Assembly: GCA_900757415.1 (NCBI GenBank)
Contig: CAAENU010000026.1
Location: forward strand, 1 to 11,516
DNA: 11,516 nt
Direction of reading: 5' to 3'
Origin: an uncultured Oscillospiraceae bacterium
GTDB taxonomy: Bacteria > Bacillota > Clostridia > Oscillospirales > Oscillospiraceae
A program made the position numbers and the translations under genes. Positions 6,770-11,516 of this stretch are shown here, one piece after another. Numbering within the stretch: position 1 is the first letter of the stretch; every line of letters starts with the position of its first letter. The notes beneath the pieces are model-generated. The model had not been told where the DNA came from. It made no database searches and was given only the letters and a program-made list of their open reading frames with translations.

Positions 6770-7424
6770 ACCCAACACCTCGAACGGTCCGCAGGCTCAT
6801 CTTGGAGTGGATCTGGGCCAGCCGCCGGCGGAAAAAGCCGATGTAATTGTCCAGAATGGCCTCCTCCACGTCGGCGTCCGCGCCCCATACGCGGGCAAAC
6901 AGGGTGGCTCGTGCCAGCGCCTGACCCTTGCTTTTCATAAACAGTTCAATCATAAGGCCCAGCTTTTTGGAGACCGCGATCTCCTCCCGGCCACAGGCCA
7001 GCAGCAGCGCCTTGGTGTCGTACACCAGATCCCCGTACCGCAGCACCACCAGCTCCTCGATGGGGGCCTGCCGCCGCAGGTTGGCCCGGACACGGGCCAA
7101 CAGCTCCCGGCTGTCAAAGGGTTTACCCAGATAGTCGTCGGCGCCGGCATCCAGGCAGGTCACCTTGTTTTCCACGGCGGTCAGCGCCGTCAGCATCACC
7201 ACCGGCGTCATGATCCCCTTGCGGCGGCTTTCCCGCAGGATGTCCGGCCCGCTTTCGCCGGGGAGCATCCAGTCCACCAGCGCCAGGTCGTAGGCGTTCT
7301 GCTGCAGATAGTAAGCGCCTTCCTCCCCGTCGGTGCAGGCTTTCACCGTGTAGCCCTCTTTTTCAAGGATTTCGCACAGCATCCGGTTCAGTTTCCGGTC
7401 ATCTTCGATCACTAGCAAGTTCAT
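6738..7424 (-). CDS. OmpR/PhoB-family response regulator
   Basis: A 228-residue two-domain regulator. In the receiver, the acidic pair is Asp8-Asp9, the phospho-acceptor is Asp51 (ALVDWMLPG), the switch Thr is at 79 (MLTALTA) and the Lys is at 101 (DYLGKPF), so it is fully competent. The C-terminal winged-helix domain (about 130-222) ends with the recognition helix and wing region NYIGFFRRRLAQ...LRTVRGVGYAL, typical of the family. The start is ATG 7422-7424, with GGGAGGT about 9 nt upstream. An ATG at 7445 is in frame but lies ahead of this ribosome site. Its partner kinase follows with overlap. OmpR-type proteins bind tandem repeats about 10-11 bp apart. Two such arrays (TTCAGG pairs) sit in front of the divergent lipoprotein gene and the permease operon and are its probable targets. 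Confidence 0.95.
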   Translation of the reverse strand: MNLLVIEDDRKLNRMLCEILEKEGYTVKACTDGEEGAYYLQQNAYDLALVDWMLPGESGPDILRESRRKGIMTPVVMLTALTAVENKVTCLDAGADDYLGKPFDSRELLARVRANLRRQAPIEELVVLRYGDLVYDTKALLLACGREEIAVSKKLGLMIELFMKSKGQALARATLFARVWGADADVEEAILDNYIGFFRRRLAQIHSKMSLRTVRGVGYALVEEKEGR

Positions 7425-7482
7425 GTATTCTACCTCCCGGGGCATATCTCGTAGGCCGTATCAAAAGCGGCAGATTATTTAA

Positions 7483-7511
7483 TTTATAGCACAAATTCTC
7501 CCGGAGCGCAA
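7483..7511 (-). promoter_or_regulatory. Promoter of the regulator-kinase operon
   Basis: On the minus strand, TATAAA at 7483-7488 with TGC before it (extended -10) lies 17 bp from a weak -35, TTGCGC at 7506-7511. It is 58 nt upstream of the regulator start. It lacks the TTCAGG repeats at its own -35, but the divergent repeat array (7539-7555) is only 28 bp away, so autoregulation is possible. Confidence 0.55.
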
Positions 7512-7538
7512 CCAAGGCCGGAAAGAGCCGCAGGCGCA

Positions 7539-7571
7539 TTCAGGATTTTTTCAGGTTTTGTGTGGTACAGT
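7539..7571 (+). promoter_or_regulatory. Regulated promoter of the lipoprotein gene: TTCAGG direct repeats plus -10
   Basis: TTCAGG at 7539-7544 and 7550-7555 is followed after exactly 10 bp by TACAGT at 7566-7571. The larger block ATTCAGG-(A/T)TTTTTTCAGGTT-N3-TGTG-N-TACAGTG is shared base for base with the promoter at 5053-5085 on the other strand, while surrounding sequence differs. No -35 hexamer is seen. The expected start of transcription is near 7578, giving a leader of about 57 nt that is GC-rich (7593-7620) before the AGGAGG ribosome site. Confidence 0.72.
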
Positions 7572-7634
7572 GGTATTACCAAAATTGCCAGGGCAGCGGC
7601 CGCCTGCGCCGCCGCCCCGTCAGGAGGAATTTGT

Positions 7635-9806
7635 ATGAACCGAATTCGATCACGGCTTGCGCCGCTGGCCGCCCTCATGGCTTTGCTGCTGGCGCTGGCA
7701 GGGTGTTCCGCCGCTCCTTCAACCGAGGAGCCGGGAACGGCCTCCCAAACGAAGTACGCCACGGGAAAATACACCCAGACGGAGGTCACCCCCGCGGTGG
7801 ACAGCGGCTTCGCTCCCGCCAAGCTACAGATGCTGGACGGCGTTCCCACGTTATCGCTGTATAATGACGCCCAAAACACCGCAGCGGCGTTTTCCTGGAC
7901 GGGGGATGGCTGGGAAACCATCGATCCCTCCACCGTACAAGCCTTTCTGGACGGGCTGGACAAAACGCAGGTGGAAACGCTGACCGCCTGTTACGGCGGC
8001 AGCGGCCGGTGGTGGGTGGCCGCCGCCGAGACCGGCGGCGCGTTGACGCTCTACCGCGTCGATTCGCAGGGAAGCGTCCGCACAGTGTTGACAGATACGC
8101 CGCCTGCCGGCGGCACCGCGCCCTACATCACCGACTTTGCCGCCGCCCCGGGGTATGCGGTCGTCTGCCTGGCGGACGGCGCAGGAAGCTGTGTTCTGCA
8201 GATTGTGGACGGGCAGAGCGGGGATATTTCCGCCACGATCCGTCCCAGCGTTGTGGATTATACCTTTGCGGTATCGGGCAACCGGCTGTATCTGCGCAAC
8301 CGGAATGCCGGAACGATGGATGTCTATGCGCTTCCTTCCGGTGAAAAGGCCGATTCCTTTGCGATTGTTCCTGAGGCACAGGAGGTGGCCGCCTATGCGG
8401 TGGACGGCGAGAACCAGCAGATCGTTTTCCTCACCATGGACGGAGTTTTTCAGGCGGGCTTTGGTTCCTCGGTCAAGCAGGCCATGGTGCAGGAAAAAGG
8501 CTTTGTCTACGCCGCACCGCAGACCACCGACTATGAGATTCTCCCGCTGGGGGATGCCGCCTTCCTGGTGTCCTGCCTGCAGAACGGCGCGCCGCTGACT
8601 GTCCTGATCCGGTTGGACGCCACCCTGCCCACACAGGCAGCGCAAAGCCTGTATATTTGGGCGCTGGAGGACAGCGATGTCATCCGCAGCGCCGCCGCGG
8701 TCTTTGCCAACCAGTACCCGGATTGTGACGTTCAGTTGGAATTTGGCCGCGATGCCACCAGCCAGGCCCTTTCCGACGAGGATATCATCAAGAATCTAAA
8801 CACCCGTCTGCTGGCCGGTGAAGCGCCCGACGTGCTTTTTCTGGACGGCCTGCCCATCCGTTCGCTGATGGAGAAAGGTGTGCTGGCGTCGCTGGATGGT
8901 GTTGTTTCGATGGACGGATACTATGAAAACATCCTGACCGCCTACTCGCTGGGCGGCAGGCCCTACGCCTATCCGTCGGTGTTCCGCGTGCCGGTTTTTG
9001 TAAGCGGCAGCAGCGAGATCAACGTGGATGACTACGCCTCGCTGGCGTCGCTGGCCGCGCTCTATCAGGAGCAAAGCCTGATTTTTAACACCTCCTACGA
9101 GGATATTTTTGATTCCTTCTATATTGCCTCCAGCGCCGGGCTCTTCCCGGAGGAGAAGCGCATTGACGAGGACGCGCTGCGCGCATTCCTGCAATCCACC
9201 AGAGAGATGATCGATGGCCAGCAGATCACCGCCCAAACCAACGAGTATGTGATGGCCAGCGGCAACGGACAGAGCGTGGCCCAGTCGGAGTTTGCCATGA
9301 GCCTGATCAAGGTGGCCGAGGGGAGTTACCCCTGCGGTACCGGCGTTGTAAGCAGCCGTTCCGACGCGCTGAAGCTGTTTTGGAGCTACCCCGCCGTTGC
9401 CATCCGGCCGCTGCCCGGCAGCGGCTTTGAGGCCAAAGAGATCGTTTCCATCCCGGCTAACGCCGCCAACCCCACACTGGCAAAAGCTTTTGTCCAAATC
9501 ATGCTGACAGACCCCGTTGTGCAGTTGAATTCCCTCTACAAGGGCTTCTCGGTACAGCGGGATGTGGAAAACGCCTATCTGGCGCAGACCATCGCGGACG
9601 GGGAGCAGACCTACGCCGCCGACCCGCTGACCTGCGATTGGGATTCCCTGATCGAAGAGCTGGGCGCGCCGTCCGTCAGCTCTGCCACGATTTATGATGT
9701 AACGCATGAGGCTGCGTTTGACTACTACGGCAACGAGATCGACCTGGACACCGCCGTCCAGCGCATCGAGGAAAACCTGGGACTCTATTTTTCCGAGCAG
9801 CAATAA
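7635..9806 (+). CDS. Solute-binding lipoprotein with large N-terminal beta-rich domain
   Basis: A 723-residue exported lipoprotein. The start ATG 7635 has AGGAGG 8 nt upstream. A signal peptide ends in the lipobox LALAGC, so Cys24 is lipidated and anchored outside the membrane. Residues about 60-335 are rich in short beta-strand repeats with many Gly/Asp turns (for example FAVSGNRLYLRNRNAGTMDV), suggesting a beta-propeller-like fold. From about residue 336 (SLYIWALEDSDVIRSAAAVF) the protein is a family 1 type extracellular solute-binding protein, with NTRLLAGEAPDVLFLDGLP near 387 and ANPTLAKAFVQIMLTDP near the end. Typical members of that family have about 420 residues, so the N-terminal domain is an addition. 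It should deliver ligand to the MalF/MalG-like permeases at 3311-5031, which share its promoter array. Ligand unknown. A sensing role with the adjacent kinase is possible. Confidence 0.88.
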   Translation: MNRIRSRLAPLAALMALLLALAGCSAAPSTEEPGTASQTKYATGKYTQTEVTPAVDSGFAPAKLQMLDGVPTLSLYNDAQNTAAAFSWTGDGWETIDPSTVQAFLDGLDKTQVETLTACYGGSGRWWVAAAETGGALTLYRVDSQGSVRTVLTDTPPAGGTAPYITDFAAAPGYAVVCLADGAGSCVLQIVDGQSGDISATIRPSVVDYTFAVSGNRLYLRNRNAGTMDVYALPSGEKADSFAIVPEAQEVAAYAVDGENQQIVFLTMDGVFQAGFGSSVKQAMVQEKGFVYAAPQTTDYEILPLGDAAFLVSCLQNGAPLTVLIRLDATLPTQAAQSLYIWALEDSDVIRSAAAVFANQYPDCDVQLEFGRDATSQALSDEDIIKNLNTRLLAGEAPDVLFLDGLPIRSLMEKGVLASLDGVVSMDGYYENILTAYSLGGRPYAYPSVFRVPVFVSGSSEINVDDYASLASLAALYQEQSLIFNTSYEDIFDSFYIASSAGLFPEEKRIDEDALRAFLQSTREMIDGQQITAQTNEYVMASGNGQSVAQSEFAMSLIKVAEGSYPCGTGVVSSRSDALKLFWSYPAVAIRPLPGSGFEAKEIVSIPANAANPTLAKAFVQIMLTDPVVQLNSLYKGFSVQRDVENAYLAQTIADGEQTYAADPLTCDWDSLIEELGAPSVSSATIYDVTHEAAFDYYGNEIDLDTAVQRIEENLGLYFSEQQ

Positions 9807-9819
9807 GCAAAGCAGTAGC

Positions 9820-9874
9820 AGCATCGCCGAATCATTCTACTTGGCATTATAGCGGCGTTGTGTGGATGCTTTTC
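9820..9874 (+). terminator. Possible weak terminator after the lipoprotein gene
   Basis: AGCATC (9820-9825) can pair with GATGCT (9865-9870), with an inner pairing CGCCG/CGGCG (9825-9829 with 9853-9857; the C at 9825 can pair in only one of the two stems). TTTT follows. The hairpin is bulged and has a long loop, so this is a tentative call. Confidence 0.3.
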
Positions 9875-9898
9875 AAATGGCGATTTTCAAAGTCTTAC

Positions 9899-9907
9899 TG
9901 CTATAAT
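9899..9907 (+). promoter_or_regulatory. Extended -10 promoter element before the HTH-gene fragment
   Basis: TGCTATAAT is a consensus extended -10 (TATAAT at 9902-9907). No convincing -35 lies at 17 bp. It would give a leader of about 65 nt to the fragment at 9979. That leader includes a small ACCC-TTCG-GGGT hairpin (9957-9968) overlapping the ribosome site GGGGTGAT. It is probably the surviving promoter of a conjugative-element gene. Confidence 0.45.
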
Positions 9908-9978
9908 TTAATTTCTTTTTTCTTACGTTTACAAACCGTCCGCTGTTTTCTCCTTACCCTTCGGGGTGATAGAAGAAA

Positions 9979-10062
9979 ATGGCCCCGGAAATTTATCAAG
10001 GCATTGTTGCATACCAATCCGGTGATTCAACCGCAGCATGGACACTCGTTCAAAAATTCACA
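9979..10062 (+). pseudogene. Truncated HTH/sigma-like conjugative-element gene, N-terminal fragment
   Basis: ATG 9979 has a good ribosome site (GGGGTGAT, 8 nt before) and starts MAPEIYQGIVAYQSGDSTAA followed by WTLVQKFT. The pattern I-x(4)-Q-SGD-xxA-xxLVxKF resembles the first helices of the small helix-turn-helix or sigma-like proteins common in Firmicute conjugative elements. After residue 28 similarity stops, and the frame runs on across the end of the convergent M23 gene until 10185 without further resemblance. The likely explanation is a deletion joining this gene to the neighbourhood of the M23 gene. The family assignment rests on a short match and is tentative. Confidence 0.4.
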
Positions 10063-10078
10063 TGTTTTTCTTTACAAT

Positions 10079-11516
10079 TTACATTCCGAAATACCTCATT
10101 GCGTCTGTCCTGCTTCCGTTTACATGTACCTCTAAGTGCAAATGGCTGCCTGTGGCTCGCCCAGTGTGGCCGACATAACCGATGACCTGCCCGGCCTGCA
10201 CTTGTTGGTCGGTGGTGACACAAATGCTGGAGCAGTGTGCATATAGTGTTTCCAGTCCGCCGCCGTGGTCGATTTGGATGTAGTAGCCGTAACTGCCGCC
10301 CCAGCTGTCAAGACTGTTGGCAACAGTGACGGTGCCATCTGCGGCGGCAAGGATGGGTGTGCCCTCGGCACAGGCAATGTCGGTGCCAGTGTGGGAACTG
10401 ACCTCTCCAGTGATTGGGTCTACACGGTGACCGAACTGCGAGGTAATCGTACCCGCAACCGGCAGCGGCCACTGCAGGGTGCCTGTGGGGGTGCGAGTGC
10501 TGTCCGGGTTCATAAGTTCTCCACCGCCCTGTGCAAAACCGCCGAGCAATTCTGTCCACAGTTCCTCATACTGCGGGTCTTGCAGGAGTTGCAGATAGGA
10601 GTTCTGGCGGGTGGTGAAATGATAATCTGCCGCCATCTCGTCGGGTGTTTTGTGGGTCAGTTCGATTACGAGGACGGTTTCGGTTATCTCCGTGGTGGTA
10701 GGATTGCCTTCCTCGTCAGTAGTTTCTATAACAGCGGTTTCCGCACGGGTAGCGTAGTCCACTGCGTTCATTGCCCACATAGTTTCCCGCAGTTTATCCA
10801 CCTGTTCCTCTGTCAGCGCCGCAACAGGTGCGCCTTGTTCATTTCCTGATACATACGAAGAAAAGACCGCCAAGACATCTTGCCAGCGGATGTAGTATAC
10901 ATCATCGTTGGCGGTAATGTCTTGGCGGTCGTGCTGTACCGTGTCGGAGATTTCTTCCAGTCTGTCGCGGTATTCTTCCGTCAGGGTTTCTACGGCTTCG
11001 CGCACGGTTACGGACGCTGCGTTGGGGGCATCGGCGGCAAAGAAAATGCCGTAAGCCGAGCCGGACACAAACGCCACAAGGCTGATTACGATAATAATAC
11101 TAAGCGCCACGCTGATGCCTACGGCAATGGTCGCAACAAGGCTGTGGAGGCTGGCGAGAAAGTGTCGTATGGCCGAGCGTACCGCTGTAACCGTCCTGCG
11201 GGTATTGCTGGCAGCTTTCTGGATAGCAAGCTGTACTTGGCGGGTGCGGGTCTGCATCTGCGCTTGGGTCGTCACACTGCGCACAGTTTCATTTGCGGCG
11301 GTTCGCAGTTGGCGCTGACCTTGTGTCACGCCGCAAATGTCGCGCGGCGCGGTTTTGGCGGTGATGGCTTTTTCTTTCGCCCGCTGTCGGGGCAAATCTG
11401 CCCCACGGCGCGGGCGTTGCGCCGCATCGGGCAGCGTGCCGCACTCGGCTTGTTTCGGGCTGACACCGCGCTCATTGGCGGCGTGGGCGCGGGCAGCAGC
11501 CTCCTTTTGGCGGTGC
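10079..11516 (-). CDS. Conjugative-element M23 peptidase, CD1108-like (5' end outside window)
   Basis: A partial protein of about 478 visible residues, frame open to the right edge, so the start lies outside. A TTG at 11393-11395 is only an internal Leu codon. The N-terminal part is basic and Thr/Ala/Gln-rich (QRQLRTAANETVRSVTTQAQ), then a membrane segment (LVATIAVGISVALSIIIVIS). A region including DDVYYIRWQDVLAVFSSYVS follows, typical of CD1108-family proteins of Tn1549/Clostridioides-type conjugative elements. The C-terminal domain is an M23 (LytM-like) zinc endopeptidase. It contains GHRVDPITGE, HTGTD (104 residues from the end) and HLHLE, which carry the zinc ligands and look intact. Such proteins locally cut peptidoglycan for the type IV transfer apparatus. 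The stop is TAA 10079-10081. The expected downstream transfer genes are absent: a foreign fragment and the lipoprotein gene follow instead. So the element is truncated here. Confidence 0.9.
   Translation of the reverse strand, partial: HRQKEAAARAHAANERGVSPKQAECGTLPDAAQRPRRGADLPRQRAKEKAITAKTAPRDICGVTQGQRQLRTAANETVRSVTTQAQMQTRTRQVQLAIQKAASNTRRTVTAVRSAIRHFLASLHSLVATIAVGISVALSIIIVISLVAFVSGSAYGIFFAADAPNAASVTVREAVETLTEEYRDRLEEISDTVQHDRQDITANDDVYYIRWQDVLAVFSSYVSGNEQGAPVAALTEEQVDKLRETMWAMNAVDYATRAETAVIETTDEEGNPTTTEITETVLVIELTHKTPDEMAADYHFTTRQNSYLQLLQDPQYEELWTELLGGFAQGGGELMNPDSTRTPTGTLQWPLPVAGTITSQFGHRVDPITGEVSSHTGTDIACAEGTPILAAADGTVTVANSLDSWGGSYGYYIQIDHGGGLETLYAHCSSICVTTDQQVQAGQVIGYVGHTGRATGSHLHLEVHVNGSRTDAMRYFGM
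10865..10930. repeat. 14-bp perfect inverted repeat inside the M23 gene
   Basis: Arms GACCGCCAAGACAT (10865-10878) and ATGTCTTGGCGGTC (10917-10930) are perfect complements, separated by 38 bp that contain a smaller hairpin, GATGTA-GTA-TACATC. The two arms encode parts of the juxtamembrane segment (RQDI and WQDVL). RNA of either strand could fold into a long nested hairpin here. No function is known. Confidence 0.75.

Noticed and set aside
8796..9824. 342-codon minus-strand frame opposite the lipoprotein gene
   Set aside because: Shadow frame: the opposite strand has lipobox, ribosome site and clear family motifs.
11393..11395. TTG as start of the M23 protein
   Set aside because: The frame stays open to the window edge with family-like basic sequence, so the true start is outside.
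1..11516. CRISPR arrays, tRNA or rRNA genes
   Set aside because: No regularly spaced repeats and no cloverleaf or rRNA-like segments were seen on either strand.

Overview
The window looks like a chromosomal segment of a GC-rich gut-type Firmicute (Clostridia, probably Oscillospiraceae/Ruminococcaceae-like). The gene families, strong GGAGG-type ribosome sites and Clostridial-type conjugative-element protein support this. The middle (about 730-9810) is GC-rich. The left flank (1-730), the gap at 5110-5450 and the 9810-10080 junction are AT-richer and hold remnants. No database search was possible, so the taxonomy is inference.

Layout. Positions 1-140 are the tail of a decayed IS3-family transposase (minus strand). 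It abuts and replaces the end of a LytTR-type regulator gene with a degenerate receiver (minus, start 680). A 17-bp perfect hairpin (684-728) separates that gene from the operon upstream of it and contains its ribosome site. A four-gene minus-strand operon covers 5031-733: two sugar-type ABC permeases (MalF- and MalG-like), a HlyD-type adaptor with a very long coiled coil, and a MacB-periplasmic-domain-like membrane protein. Behind its promoter lies the fossil C-terminus of an unrelated ABC exporter (5108-5227) and a strong terminator (5372-5415). Next comes a minus-strand OmpR/PhoB-type response regulator and histidine kinase pair (7424-5453), and divergent from it on the plus strand a 723-residue solute-binding lipoprotein (7635-9806). 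The right edge (10079 to the window end, minus) is a CD1108-like, M23-peptidase protein of a conjugative element, facing a truncated fragment of a small HTH/sigma-like gene (9979).

How the parts fit. Two promoters, one for the lipoprotein gene and one for the permease operon, carry the same array: two TTCAGG repeats 11 bp apart, then exactly 10 bp, then a TACAGT -10 hexamer. This geometry is that of a PhoB/OmpR-family activator replacing the -35 contact. The simplest reading is that the two-component system encoded between them switches on both. The module is therefore a self-regulated unit: sensor, regulator, binding protein, two importer permeases, and an exporter-like adaptor and membrane partner. 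No ATPase is encoded in it. Combining importer permeases with a HlyD/MacB-like pair is unusual, and its substrate and direction are unknown.
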